Part shown: one piece after another, positions 1-8,507 of the stretch
Layout: each line of letters begins with the position of its first letter
Position numbering within the stretch: the first letter of the stretch is position 1
Source of the DNA: Mesorhizobium ciceri biovar biserrulae WSM1271
Lineage (GTDB): Bacteria; Pseudomonadota; Alphaproteobacteria; Rhizobiales; Rhizobiaceae
DNA length: 64,000 bases
Assembly: GCF_000185905.1 (NCBI RefSeq)
Contig: NC_014923.1
Location: 310,001 to 374,000, forward strand
Reading direction: 5' to 3'
Notes under the pieces: generated by a model
What the model saw: the letters and a program-made list of their open reading frames with translations, nothing else
Told to the model about the DNA's origin: nothing
Databases searched by the model: none
Made by a program: the position numbers and the translations under genes

Positions 1-185
1 AGGGCTTTGTCACCTCGAGCTACCAGAGCCCGACGCTTGGCCGCCCGGTTGCGCTTGGGCTGATAGAGCGCGGCGCGACGCGGCACGGCGAGACGATCGA
101 CATCCAGTATCTCGGCAAGATCAGCAAGGCGACGATTACCGCCCCTTGCGCCTTCGACCCGGCAGGAGACCGGCTGCATGCGTGA
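1..185 (+). CDS. soxA: sarcosine oxidase alpha subunit, 3' end only
   Basis: Only the last 60 codons are in the window, in the frame starting at base 3, ending at TGA 183-185. The visible part is the C-terminal beta-barrel of a GcvT-type domain, with G-F-V-T-S-S-Y-Q-S-P-T-L-G-R-P and later G-E-T-I-D-I. This is the usual tail of heterotetrameric sarcosine oxidase alpha, which oxidises sarcosine to glycine and passes the methyl group to tetrahydrofolate. The next gene starts inside its end (8-base overlap), as in soxBDAG operons. The N-terminal FAD and 2Fe-2S parts are outside the window, so a related dehydrogenase cannot be fully excluded. Confidence 0.8.
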   Translation, partial: GFVTSSYQSPTLGRPVALGLIERGATRHGETIDIQYLGKISKATITAPCAFDPAGDRLHA

Positions 186-717
186 TCTCGCGGAAAAATG
201 GTCCGTTGCACCGGACTGGCAGGGCGCGGTCATCGCCACGCCGGGCCTTGCGATACGAGCAGTCCTCGACCTCTCCCAATTGCTGGTCAGCGGCGATCTC
301 GACGCATGGGCGCGAGTATCTGGCGTGGACCGCACTGGTGTCGGAGCCTTTGGCACCGCACAAGGTGACCGCTATGCGGCGCGGCTGGCGCGCGACCGGC
401 TGCTGATCGTCTCGAACAGCCCGCTTGCCATCGCCTCGGGCTGGCACACAGACGGGTTCGCGGTGACGGCGATCAGCGCCGGGCTGCAAATGTTCGAGGC
501 CGAGGGCACGGCGCTCGACGCTTTCATCGCGCGTGGAACGACGCTCGATCCCAGCCAAGCGAGCGCCAGTGCAGCGCTCTCATTCGCAGGCATCAGCGCC
601 GTCGTCTATCGCCGTGACGGCAAGCTGCGCATCCATGTCGATCGCGGTCTTGCCGCCTATCTCTGGACATGGATGGAAATTGCCGCCGGCAACATCGCCG
701 CAGGATCAGCGAAGTAG
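178..717 (+). CDS. soxG: sarcosine oxidase gamma subunit
   Basis: A 179-residue protein, normal length for SoxG, the small subunit of the cytoplasmic heterotetrameric sarcosine oxidase. The C-terminal signature R-G-L-A-A-Y-L-W-T-W-M-E corresponds to the family's R-S-F-A-D-Y-L-W-x-W. The ATG overlaps the alpha-subunit stop by 8 bases, so translation is probably coupled. It is the last gene of the operon: the next gene, a membrane protein, is on the opposite strand 15 bases away and no clear terminator separates them. Confidence 0.82.
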   Translation: MRDLAEKWSVAPDWQGAVIATPGLAIRAVLDLSQLLVSGDLDAWARVSGVDRTGVGAFGTAQGDRYAARLARDRLLIVSNSPLAIASGWHTDGFAVTAISAGLQMFEAEGTALDAFIARGTTLDPSQASASAALSFAGISAVVYRRDGKLRIHVDRGLAAYLWTWMEIAAGNIAAGSAK

Positions 718-731
718 CCGGTTACGGCTGG

Positions 732-1217
732 TCAGAGTGTGAACGACCAGAACAGGCAGGCCAGCGTCGCGGCGGCAAACACGACGAAGAACAGGCTGCG
801 CAGCAGGACGTTGCGGCGCAGCTCGTTCATGACGAAGTGACAACCGACGATCGCCGCGGCAAACAGGAACCGCCAGTTCAGCAATGTCCACACGGCGCTG
901 CCCTGCCCGAACGCCCATCTGGCGACCAGACAGCCGACGATGGTCGCAAACAGTGCGATCACGGTCCAGAAAAGGGCATCGGCGGCATGGGTCAGGACGA
1001 TACCGGCCGCCCTTATCGGCAGGATCATCATCAGCATCGCGCTGAAGAAATAGACGGCGGCAATCGGGATGAACACGCCGGCGTCGGCAATGCCGTCAAG
1101 GCGCCTGACGCCGATCGCGCCATAGGGATAGCCGTGCCTGGCGACAGCCAGGCTCAACGCCATGAGCAAGGCGGTCAGCACGGCGACCAATGCGAAGGAT
1201 GTGAGGGCTTTGCTCAT
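732..1217 (-). CDS. small integral membrane protein, function unknown
   Basis: 161 residues with about five hydrophobic segments: one at the N-terminus (near 7-27), then near 48-68, 80-100, 113-130 and a C-terminal one ending at the last residue. A good Shine-Dalgarno (AGGAAC) precedes the ATG. I do not recognise the family. It stands alone between the convergent sox operon and the sulfur operon, with 118 bases separating it from the FMN reductase gene upstream. It could be the tail of that long transcription unit or have its own promoter. Confidence 0.6.
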   Translation of the reverse strand: MSKALTSFALVAVLTALLMALSLAVARHGYPYGAIGVRRLDGIADAGVFIPIAAVYFFSAMLMMILPIRAAGIVLTHAADALFWTVIALFATIVGCLVARWAFGQGSAVWTLLNWRFLFAAAIVGCHFVMNELRRNVLLRSLFFVVFAAATLACLFWSFTL

Positions 1218-1335
1218 GACGTTCCTGTCCCAGACGAATCAGACAGGAACGGTTTTAACGGTCGGTCGTAAATTGCGCGTAAGCGGGGGCGCTGCCCTCA
1301 CGGATTTCGTTCAGTTCAATCTGGCTGACGACAGG

Positions 1336-1896
1336 CTATTCAGCGGCGATCCGGCCTGCCGAACGATTGGCCAGCACAAAGCCGACCTCGTCGACCGCCT
1401 GCGCCGCACGCTTAAGGATCGCCTCGGAGCGCAGCACGCCGTCGGTGAAATCCTTGTCGGTGGCGTAGACGGCGGTGGGCAGCGCAAAGGCCTCGAAGAA
1501 GCCGAACAGCGGCCGCAGCTGATGCTCGACGATCAAGGCATGGCGCTCGCCACCGCCGGTCGCCGTCAGCACGATGGGCTTTCCCCGCAATGCCGCCGGA
1601 TCGATCAGATCGAAGAAATGCTTGAACAGGCCGGTATAGCTGCCCTTGTAGGTCGGCGAGCCCACGACAAACACGTCGGCGGCGAGGATTTGTTCCAGGA
1701 TCGCGTGCGCCTGGCCGTCGAGATCGCGGGCCCATTTCGCCGTTCCCAGCGACGGCCCGAGATCCTCGATATCATAGGTGCTCGCCGATAGGCCGTGGCT
1801 GGCGGCGATGTCCCTGGCGACCAGATCGACGAAGGCGCGCGTCTTTGACGGCCTGGTGATGTTGCCGGAAAAGCCGACGACTGTTGGGTTTGACAT
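1336..1896 (-). CDS. msuE: NADPH-dependent FMN reductase (MsuE/SsuE type)
   Basis: 186-residue flavodoxin-fold protein. The N-terminal V-V-G-F-S-G-N-I-T-R-P-S-K-T-R matches the G-S-x-x-x-x-S-x-T FMN-phosphate loop, and V-V-G-S-P-T-Y-K-G-S-Y-T-G-L near residue 78 is the second flavin-binding motif. SsuE/MsuE enzymes supply reduced FMN to two-component monooxygenases. This fits the context exactly: SsuD- and SfnG-like FMNH2-dependent monooxygenases are encoded upstream in the same direction. It is the last gene of the operon, 63 bases after sfnB. msuE rather than ssuE is chosen because of the sfn neighbours, so the symbol is tentative. Confidence 0.82.
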   Translation of the reverse strand: MSNPTVVGFSGNITRPSKTRAFVDLVARDIAASHGLSASTYDIEDLGPSLGTAKWARDLDGQAHAILEQILAADVFVVGSPTYKGSYTGLFKHFFDLIDPAALRGKPIVLTATGGGERHALIVEHQLRPLFGFFEAFALPTAVYATDKDFTDGVLRSEAILKRAAQAVDEVGFVLANRSAGRIAAE

Positions 1897-1959
1897 GGCA
1901 GTGGGCCTCTTGAATGGTCGAAGGTTTGACGTGGCGGGCCGCCAGCCCGCCGGTGGAAA

Positions 1960-3207
1960 TCAGCTCCAGGCGTGCAGCGGCGGATTTTCGCCGTTGAGGA
2001 AATATTTGCCGAGGATCGAGTATTTCCAGCGCACCGGATCGTGCAGCGTGTGCGTGCGGGCGTTGCGCCAATGCCGGTCGAGATTGTGCTCGGCCAGGGT
2101 TGAGCGGGTCCCTGCCAGTTCGAACAGCTTGTTGGTGGCGGCGATGGCGATCTCTGTCGACAAGATCTTGGCTTCAGCAGTGACGATCTGGGCGTGCGCC
2201 ACCGTCTCGGCTGTCGGCTCGGCCACTGCCCGGTCGATTGCATGACCGGCCTTTTCGAGCAGCGCCTGCGCCGCGTGCAGGCGCAGCGTCAGGTCGCCGA
2301 TGGCCTGAATGGTGTAGGGATCGTCCCAGGCGTTGTCGACGCCGCTGTCGATCCAGGCGCGGCTTTTGGTCCTGACGAAATCGACCGTCTCGTTGATCGC
2401 CGCCTGGGCGATGCCGGTGTCCACGGCCACCTGGATGATCTGGAAGATGGCGCCGTCGGCGGTCGGTTTGTCGTAGCCCTTGTAGCCGGGTACCAGATGC
2501 GTCTTCGGCACCTTGACGTTGTCGATGATGACGGTGCCGGACAGGGTCGTGCGCTGGCCGAAGCTCGACCAGTCGTCGATGACGGTCAGGCCGGGTGCGC
2601 CGCGGTCGGCGATCGCATACCAGGCGCGGCCCTCGTCATCGAGCGCCACGATCGGCACCAGATGGGCGAGCAGCGCGCCGGACGAATAGAATTTCCGGCC
2701 GCTGACAACCACATGATCGCCGGCATCGGTGAAGCGGGTCTCGAAATCGGCGGCGCGCTTGGAACCGAACTCGGAAAAGGCGTTGCCGAACCGGGTGCCC
2801 TTCAGCGCTTCGGCGAACAGCAGCTTCTGCTGATCGGCGTCGGACACGGTGCGGACGGCGGCTACAACACCGAGATGATTCTGCGCAACCTGGCCAATCG
2901 AGGAATCCGCCGCCGAGATGATCTCGATCACCTTCGCCAGCGTCGCATAGGACACCTCCGGCCCACCGAATGCCTTGGGTACATTGATCGACCACAGGCC
3001 GCTTTGCGAAAAGGCATCGAGTTCGGCGACCGGCCAGATCCGTTCACGGTCGCGCCGGGAGGAGTCCTTGACGAATTCGGCGGCGAGCGCATGGGCAACC
3101 GCAATCGCCTCGGCGTCGTCCTTGATGATGTGCGCCGGGGCGGTCGGCCTTGCGACTGGCGGCACGGCGGCGGAAGCCTTGTCGGTCTTGACGGTCGAAA
3201 CGGTCAT
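1960..3207 (-). CDS. sfnB: SfnB-family sulfur acquisition oxidoreductase (acyl-CoA dehydrogenase fold)
   Basis: 415 residues with the acyl-CoA dehydrogenase/DszC fold: N-terminal helices, a central beta domain (G-R-K-F-Y-S-S-G near residue 168, G-Q-R-T-T-L-S-G-T-V near 223) and a C-terminal helical bundle ending H-T-L-H-D-P-V-R-W-K-Y. This pattern, including H-x-L-H-D-P near the end, is typical of SfnB and DszC-like flavin monooxygenases of sulfur scavenging, which depend on FMN or FAD rather than acyl-CoA. Its precise substrate is not established. A strong Shine-Dalgarno (AAGGAG) sits upstream of the ATG. It is encoded between the ABC ATPase and the FMN reductase of the organosulfur operon. 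Confidence 0.83.
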   Translation of the reverse strand: MTVSTVKTDKASAAVPPVARPTAPAHIIKDDAEAIAVAHALAAEFVKDSSRRDRERIWPVAELDAFSQSGLWSINVPKAFGGPEVSYATLAKVIEIISAADSSIGQVAQNHLGVVAAVRTVSDADQQKLLFAEALKGTRFGNAFSEFGSKRAADFETRFTDAGDHVVVSGRKFYSSGALLAHLVPIVALDDEGRAWYAIADRGAPGLTVIDDWSSFGQRTTLSGTVIIDNVKVPKTHLVPGYKGYDKPTADGAIFQIIQVAVDTGIAQAAINETVDFVRTKSRAWIDSGVDNAWDDPYTIQAIGDLTLRLHAAQALLEKAGHAIDRAVAEPTAETVAHAQIVTAEAKILSTEIAIAATNKLFELAGTRSTLAEHNLDRHWRNARTHTLHDPVRWKYSILGKYFLNGENPPLHAWS

Positions 3208-3231
3208 TTCACTGCTCCTTGGGATTTCGAT

Positions 3232-4038
3232 TCAGGCAACGGCGTGGAGATGGGCGGGCTTGGTGGCGGGTGACGCCTGTTGCCCGGGGTTCGATTGACC
3301 GAGATAGAAGGCCCTGATGTCCTCGCGCTGGCGAAGCTCGGGGGCCGCGCCGGCGAGAACGGAAACGCCGTTCTCCAGCACCGTGGCAAGGTCGGCATAT
3401 CGCAGCGCCACTGCGGAGTTCTGCTCGGCGACCAGGATGGATAGGCCAGTCTCGCGGTTGAGATTTTTCAAGCTCTGGAAGATGTCCTGGACGATGATTG
3501 GCGCGAGCCCCATCGACGGTTCGTCCAGGACGAGCAGCCGCGGCCGCGACATCAGCGCCCTGCCGATGGCGGTCATCTGCTGTTCGCCGCCGGAGGTCAG
3601 GCCGGACAATGTCCGGCGTTTTTCCCGAAGCCTCGGGAAATAGCCGTAGATCCGTTCGAGATCCCCGTTGATCTCGGCGCGGCTGCCGCTGCGGCCGATG
3701 CCGCCGGCGATCAGATTCTCCTCGACGGTGAGGCTTTTGAAGCAGTGGCGGCCTTCCAGCACCTGAACCAGCCCGGCGCGCACCAGATCACCCGGTTTGC
3801 GGCGCGAGACATCCGAGCCGTCATAGCGGATGGTGCCGGCATTGACCTGGCCGCGTTCGGCCGGCAGCAGGTTGGAGACGGCCTTCAGCGTCGTGGTCTT
3901 GCCAGCGCCATTGGCACCGAGCAATGCCAGTATCTGGCCGCGCCTGAGCTCGAAACTGACGCCATGCAGCGCCGTGATGGCGTGGTTGTAGGTGGCATGG
4001 ACCGTGTCCACAGCAAGAATGACGTCATCGTTCGGCAT
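3232..4038 (-). CDS. ABC importer ATPase, LivF type (organosulfur operon)
   Basis: About 268 residues. Walker A G-A-N-G-A-G-K-T-T-T near residue 44, ABC signature T-S-G-G-E-Q-Q, Walker B L-L-V-L-D-E-P-S-M-G-L-A-P-I-I. The M-G-L-A-P extension is characteristic of LivF in branched-chain amino acid (HAAT) importers. I start at ATG 4038 (M-P-N-D-D-V), where homology to the family begins. The frame is open further upstream to a GTG at 4110, only 7 bases from the substrate-binding gene, so a longer N-terminus is possible. Partners are the two permeases, LivG-type ATPase and binding protein just upstream. Context suggests sulfone or sulfonate import rather than leucine. Confidence 0.85.
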   Translation of the reverse strand: MPNDDVILAVDTVHATYNHAITALHGVSFELRRGQILALLGANGAGKTTTLKAVSNLLPAERGQVNAGTIRYDGSDVSRRKPGDLVRAGLVQVLEGRHCFKSLTVEENLIAGGIGRSGSRAEINGDLERIYGYFPRLREKRRTLSGLTSGGEQQMTAIGRALMSRPRLLVLDEPSMGLAPIIVQDIFQSLKNLNRETGLSILVAEQNSAVALRYADLATVLENGVSVLAGAAPELRQREDIRAFYLGQSNPGQQASPATKPAHLHAVA

Positions 4039-4117
4039 AGGCTGTTCTTTCGCGGTTCGAAAACCGAACAGGTCGGGCGCCACGGAAACTTGGTCCGCGA
4101 CGCCCGGCACTGACTGA

Positions 4118-5455
4118 TCAGTTGGTGGTCACAGCATTGGCATCGTCGGCGGTGCGCAGCTTGATGCCCTTCTCGGCGGCGTAGGCCTCGGCGGACTTCT
4201 CGATGATTGGCCGCAGCAGCGCCCAGTCCGGCGCGATCCAGTCGGAGACGACGTTCCACTTCTTGCCGTCCCACTGCTGGAAGGTCACGTAGCCTTCGCC
4301 TTCATGGTTGTCCCAGCTGACATTGATCGAGTGGAACAGGTCCTTGGCGCCAAGCGCCTCGACCTTGGCCGGATCAAGCTTGAGATGCTCGAAGCCCCAG
4401 CGGACCTCGTCGCCGGTCAGCGTGCGGTGGCCGAACTTCTCCTGCGCGATCCGGATCGCCTCGACATTGAGGATGCCGTTGACGATGCCGAGATTGTGGT
4501 AGACCGAGCCGATGCGCGCCTTGTCTTCAAGGTTACCCTTGCCGGCGCCGTAGACCGTCTTCACGATCTCCTGAACCACCGGGTAGGAGTTGCCGGAAGC
4601 CTGCGTGGTGATGGCGGTGTAACCCTTGGCGGCGTCGCCGGCAGGGATGACATCCTCTTCAGAATTCGACCAGACATTGCCGACGATGTGATCGACGGGA
4701 TAGCCGACCTTGACCGCCGTCTTCAGCGCCACCGGGTTCATCACACCCCAGCCGCGCAGGACGACGAAATCCGGCTTGGCGCGGCGGATGGTCAGCCACT
4801 GCGACTGCTGCTCGTTGCCGGGATGCGGCACCTCGATCTGCTGCACGGTGAAGCCGTATTTCTGCGCCAGCAGCTCATAGATCGGGATGGTCTCCTTGCC
4901 GTAGGGCGAGCCGTGATAGAGCACGACGATCTTCTTGCCCTTCAGCTTGTCGATGCCGCCTTCCTTGGAGGCGATGTAGTTCACGATGCCTGATGTCTCG
5001 CTGTAGGGATTGAGCAGCAGCGGGAAGACGTAGGGGAAGACACGCCCGTCGGTGGAATCGGTGCGGCCGTGGTTGACGGTGATCAGCGGCACCTTGTCGG
5101 CGGTGATGCGGTCAATCATGGCATAGGCGATGCCGACCGAGAGCGGGTTCCAGGCGGCGGCGCCGGCATGGCTCTTCTGCCGCTCGTAGCATTCGACGCC
5201 GCGCTCGACCTCGTACTGGGTCTCGCATTCGTCCCAGGTCAGCTTGACGCCGTTGACGCCGCCGTCACGGATGTTGATGAGGTTGAGATAGTCGATGAAG
5301 CCGCCGAAGAAGCCGGTGCCGCCGGCCGCGTAAGGCCCGACGCGATAGCTCTGCAGCGGAAAATATTGTTCGTCGGCGTGCGCGGCGGGCAAGGCCACCG
5401 ACACGATCATCGCCGCGGACAATGCCGCCGCCTTGATTGTGCTGAGGAAAGTCAT
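4118..5455 (-). CDS. periplasmic substrate-binding protein of the HAAT-type importer
   Basis: 445 residues starting M-T-F-L-S-T-I-K-A-A-A with a clear signal peptide cleaved after A-L-P-A-A-H-A; a GGGAG Shine-Dalgarno lies 13 bases upstream. The mature protein has the type-I periplasmic fold of Leu/amide-binding proteins (K-G-K-K-I-V-V-L-Y-H-G-S-P-Y-G-K-E near the middle). It is longer than classical LivJ/K (about 370). It lies between the permease and LivF-type ATPase genes in a purely organosulfur operon, so its ligand is probably a sulfonate, sulfone or related compound; that is inference from context only. Confidence 0.85.
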   Translation of the reverse strand: MTFLSTIKAAALSAAMIVSVALPAAHADEQYFPLQSYRVGPYAAGGTGFFGGFIDYLNLINIRDGGVNGVKLTWDECETQYEVERGVECYERQKSHAGAAAWNPLSVGIAYAMIDRITADKVPLITVNHGRTDSTDGRVFPYVFPLLLNPYSETSGIVNYIASKEGGIDKLKGKKIVVLYHGSPYGKETIPIYELLAQKYGFTVQQIEVPHPGNEQQSQWLTIRRAKPDFVVLRGWGVMNPVALKTAVKVGYPVDHIVGNVWSNSEEDVIPAGDAAKGYTAITTQASGNSYPVVQEIVKTVYGAGKGNLEDKARIGSVYHNLGIVNGILNVEAIRIAQEKFGHRTLTGDEVRWGFEHLKLDPAKVEALGAKDLFHSINVSWDNHEGEGYVTFQQWDGKKWNVVSDWIAPDWALLRPIIEKSAEAYAAEKGIKLRTADDANAVTTN

Positions 5456-5519
5456 GGTCGAGGTACTCCCGGTATGGGCCGTCTTGTTCGGCCCCTTGTT
5501 CATTTTCGGATGCATCAGC

Positions 5520-6560
5520 TCAAGTCGACTGCCAGGCGAACAGGAGCCGTCTTCGGACCCTGTCCCACAGCGCCACCAGCCCGTCGGGTTCAAGGATCAG
5601 AAACAGGATGATGAGCGCGCCCAGAACGATGCGCTGGCTCATGTCGAGCACGCCCGAATCGAAGAGATCGCCGAGCAGGAAGCCGCCGAGGCGCGACAGA
5701 GCGAGCGGGAAAACCAGGATGAGGGCGGCGCCGAAAAACGCGCCGCGGATCGAAGCCAGCCCGCCGATGATGATGATGAACAGGATCTGGAACGACCGAT
5801 CGAGATCGAAGCCGTCCGGCTCGACGGTCCTCAGATAGGCGAAGGCCCAGATGACGCCTGCGACGCCGATGATGAAGGACGAGATGGCGAAGGCCAGCAG
5901 CTTGGTCCTCAGCACCGGAATGCCGATGATGCGGGCGGCGGTTTCATTGTCGCGGATGGCGATGAAGTTGCGACCGGTCTGCGACGAGACCAGCCTGTAG
6001 GCAAGGAAGGTCAGCACAGTGACGATTGTCAGCGCGAACAAATAGCGGCCGACGGCGCCGTCGAGCGCTAAACCTGAAATCGACAGTCTCGGCGCGTCGA
6101 TGACGCCTGACGCCGAGTTGTTGGAGAACCAGCTGAACTTGGTCAGCGCCCATTGCACGAAGAACTGCGCGGCGAGCGTCGAGACCGCGAGATAAAAACC
6201 CTTCAGACGCAGGCTGGGCAGGCCGAAAACGATGCCGATCGCGGCGGCGACGATGCCGGCCAGGAAGATGCTGCCGATCAGCGGCAGGCCCTCGACGCGC
6301 AGGTTGAAATTATAGGCGGCGAAGGCGCCCGCCGCCATGAAGGCGGCACTGCCCAGCGAGACCTGGCCGGCATAGCCGGTGAGAATGTTCAAGCCCACGC
6401 CTGCGAGGCTGAGCGCCAGGAACGGCAGCAGGATGGCCTCGAACACATAACTTGAGCCGATCAGCGGCACGACACCATAGGCGAAGGCGAGCAGCAGGAC
6501 CGGTACGACCCATTTCGGCAGCACCGGCGCGGCGACGAAATCGCTTGTTATCGCGGTCAT
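5520..6560 (-). CDS. ABC importer permease, LivM type
   Basis: 346 residues, mostly hydrophobic, about nine to ten membrane segments. The signature G-L-N-I-L-T-G-Y-A-G-Q-V-S-L-G near residue 55 is the LivM hallmark, and A-I-R-D-N-E-T-A-A-R-I-I-G-I near 203 is the cytoplasmic coupling (EAA-like) loop that contacts the ATPase. The Shine-Dalgarno is GAGAGG. The gene begins 3 bases after livH-type permease ends, so the two are translated together and form the heterodimeric inner-membrane channel. Confidence 0.88.
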   Translation of the reverse strand: MTAITSDFVAAPVLPKWVVPVLLLAFAYGVVPLIGSSYVFEAILLPFLALSLAGVGLNILTGYAGQVSLGSAAFMAAGAFAAYNFNLRVEGLPLIGSIFLAGIVAAAIGIVFGLPSLRLKGFYLAVSTLAAQFFVQWALTKFSWFSNNSASGVIDAPRLSISGLALDGAVGRYLFALTIVTVLTFLAYRLVSSQTGRNFIAIRDNETAARIIGIPVLRTKLLAFAISSFIIGVAGVIWAFAYLRTVEPDGFDLDRSFQILFIIIIGGLASIRGAFFGAALILVFPLALSRLGGFLLGDLFDSGVLDMSQRIVLGALIILFLILEPDGLVALWDRVRRRLLFAWQST

Positions 6561-6563
6561 CGT

Positions 6564-7463
6564 TCAGATCCTCTCAACGAGCTTCTGGCCGAACAGGCCG
6601 GAAGGGCGGATCAGCAGGAAGACGAGCGCGACGACATAGGCAAACCAGCTCTCGATGCCGCCGCCGAAATAATCGCCGATATAGACCTCGGCGAGCTTCT
6701 CACTGGCGCCGATCAGCAGCCCGCCGACGATGGCGCCGAGGATGGAATCGAAGCCGCCGAGCACCAGCACCGGCAGCGCCTTGAGCACCACCAGCGACAG
6801 CGAGAACTGCACGCCGAGGCGTGCGCCCCAGAGCAGTCCCGCCACCAGGGCGACAAGGCCGGCGGCAGCCCACACGGTGGCCCAGATCAGCGGCAGCCTG
6901 AGACCGACCGCGAGGGCCGCGAACTGGTCGTCGGCAACGGCGCGGAAGGAGAGGCCGATGCGGGTGTAGCGGAAGAACAGCGACAGCAGGAGGACCATGC
7001 CGGCGGCAACCACCGCGGCAAAAATGTCGAACTGGCTGATCAGCACGCCGCCGATTTCCAGCGGCACGTCCTCGATGCCGAGATCGAGGCCATGGACCTG
7101 CGTGCCCCAGATCAGCTGGGCGGCGCCCTCGATGATGTAGGACAGGCCGAGCGTCGCCATGAACAGTGTGATCGGCGGCTTGTTGGTCAGTGGCCGCAGC
7201 ACCGTGCGCTCGATGGCGACACCCATCGCCACCATGAAGGCGAAGGTGACCGCCAGCGCCAGCGCGAACGGAATACCGCGCTCGACGAGGCTGACGAAGG
7301 TGAGTGCCGCAAACAGCAGCATCGCGCCTTGCGCGAAATTGAGCACGCCCGAGGTCTTGTAGATGAGCACGAAGCCGATCGCGACAAGCGAATACATGAC
7401 GCCTGAGAGCAGGCCGCCGACGAGCACTTCGATGAGGAATTGGTAGTCGAAATCGGCGATCAT
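6564..7463 (-). CDS. ABC importer permease, LivH type
   Basis: 299 residues with about eight membrane segments. Near the N-terminus G-L-L-S-G-V-M-Y-S-L-V-A-I-G and N-F-A-Q-G-A-M-L are the LivH signatures; F-R-A-V-A-D-D-Q-F-A-A-L near residue 176 is the coupling loop. Its ATG overlaps the TGA of the LivG-type ATPase (ATGA), indicating translational coupling. It pairs with the LivM-type permease downstream. Confidence 0.88.
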   Translation of the reverse strand: MIADFDYQFLIEVLVGGLLSGVMYSLVAIGFVLIYKTSGVLNFAQGAMLLFAALTFVSLVERGIPFALALAVTFAFMVAMGVAIERTVLRPLTNKPPITLFMATLGLSYIIEGAAQLIWGTQVHGLDLGIEDVPLEIGGVLISQFDIFAAVVAAGMVLLLSLFFRYTRIGLSFRAVADDQFAALAVGLRLPLIWATVWAAAGLVALVAGLLWGARLGVQFSLSLVVLKALPVLVLGGFDSILGAIVGGLLIGASEKLAEVYIGDYFGGGIESWFAYVVALVFLLIRPSGLFGQKLVERI

Positions 7464-8395
7464 ATGCCTGCCCCGTCCTCATTGTCCGAGGCGACGCCGA
7501 GATAGGCATCGATGACGCGTTGGTCGTTCCTGACTTCATCGGGCGTGGCGTCGGCGATCTTGCGGCCGTAGTCGAGAACGGCGATGCGATCGGACAGACC
7601 CATGACGACGCCGACATCGTGCTCGATCAACACCACGGTGGTGGCGAAACGATCGCGCGCGGCACGGACGAAAGACGCCATCTCGCTCTTTTCGCTCGCT
7701 GTCATGCCGGCCATCGGCTCGTCCAGCAAAAGCAGGCGCGGCTCGGCCACCAGCGCGCGGGCCAGTTCGACACGCTTCTGCAGCCCGTAAGGCAAGGTGC
7801 CGACAAGACGGTCGCGAATGGCGGTGAGATGGAGGAATTCAAGGATCTGTTCGGCACGGCTGCGTGAATCGCGCTGCTCGCCACGCGAGCGGCCGATGCC
7901 GAGCACCTGGCCGGCAAAGTTGGAGCGAACCTTGTAGGCAAGGCCAGAGGCGACATTGTCGAGGACGCTTAGGCCCTTGAACAGTGCGAGATTCTGGAAG
8001 GTTCTGGCGACGCCGAGATGGGCCAGCCGCTGCGTCGGGACCTGGGCATAGGAGGTACCGTCGAGCTGGACATGGCCGCGATCCGGCCGGTAGACGCCGC
8101 TGATGACGTTGATCAGCGAACTCTTGCCGGCGCCGTTCGGGCCGATGATGGCACGGATCTCGCCTTGGCGGACCGATAGGTCGATATCGGCCAGTGCCAC
8201 GACGCCGCCAAAGGACAGGCTGATGCCCTGAAGCGAAAGCAACGCTGAGGCATCGCCGGCAACGGCCCCTGCCGACTTGGCGACATCTTCGAACGACTGC
8301 TCCGGCCGTGGACCTGACGGCAGGCCGCGCGCAAAGACCTCCGGTGCATAGGCGGAAGCCTCCATCACTCCGAGCGTATAACTGGGCAACGGCAT
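7460..8395 (-). CDS. ABC importer ATPase, LivG type
   Basis: 311 residues, longer than E. coli LivG (255) because of a roughly 50-residue N-terminal extension before the ABC domain. Walker A is G-P-N-G-A-G-K-S-S-L, Walker B is L-L-L-L-D-E-P-M-A-G-M, and the signature L-P-Y-G-L-Q-K-R replaces the usual LivG L-S-Y-G-x-Q-R-R. The Shine-Dalgarno GAGGA lies 9 bases before ATG 8395; a second ATG ten codons in is possible. It follows sfnG after 112 bases and overlaps the next permease gene by 4 bases. Confidence 0.87.
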   Translation of the reverse strand: MPLPSYTLGVMEASAYAPEVFARGLPSGPRPEQSFEDVAKSAGAVAGDASALLSLQGISLSFGGVVALADIDLSVRQGEIRAIIGPNGAGKSSLINVISGVYRPDRGHVQLDGTSYAQVPTQRLAHLGVARTFQNLALFKGLSVLDNVASGLAYKVRSNFAGQVLGIGRSRGEQRDSRSRAEQILEFLHLTAIRDRLVGTLPYGLQKRVELARALVAEPRLLLLDEPMAGMTASEKSEMASFVRAARDRFATTVVLIEHDVGVVMGLSDRIAVLDYGRKIADATPDEVRNDQRVIDAYLGVASDNEDGAGI

Positions 8396-8507
8396 TCCAA
8401 TCGTCCTCGATTAGGCGCGCAAAATCCTGTTGCCGCCCGACGGATCAGCGCGCCGGGCAAGCTTCATGTGTGCAGGCCGGCGCGTGTCCGGCGTGCCTAT
8501 GGGGTGA

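Noticed and set aside
2194-3273. 359-codon plus-strand frame opposite sfnB
   Set aside because: Low-complexity Asp/Arg/Gly product typical of reversed coding; sfnB is well supported.
4039-4110. N-terminal extension of the LivF-type ATPase from GTG 4110
   Set aside because: The extra 24 residues have no family counterpart; ATG 4038 begins where homology starts. Kept only as an alternative.
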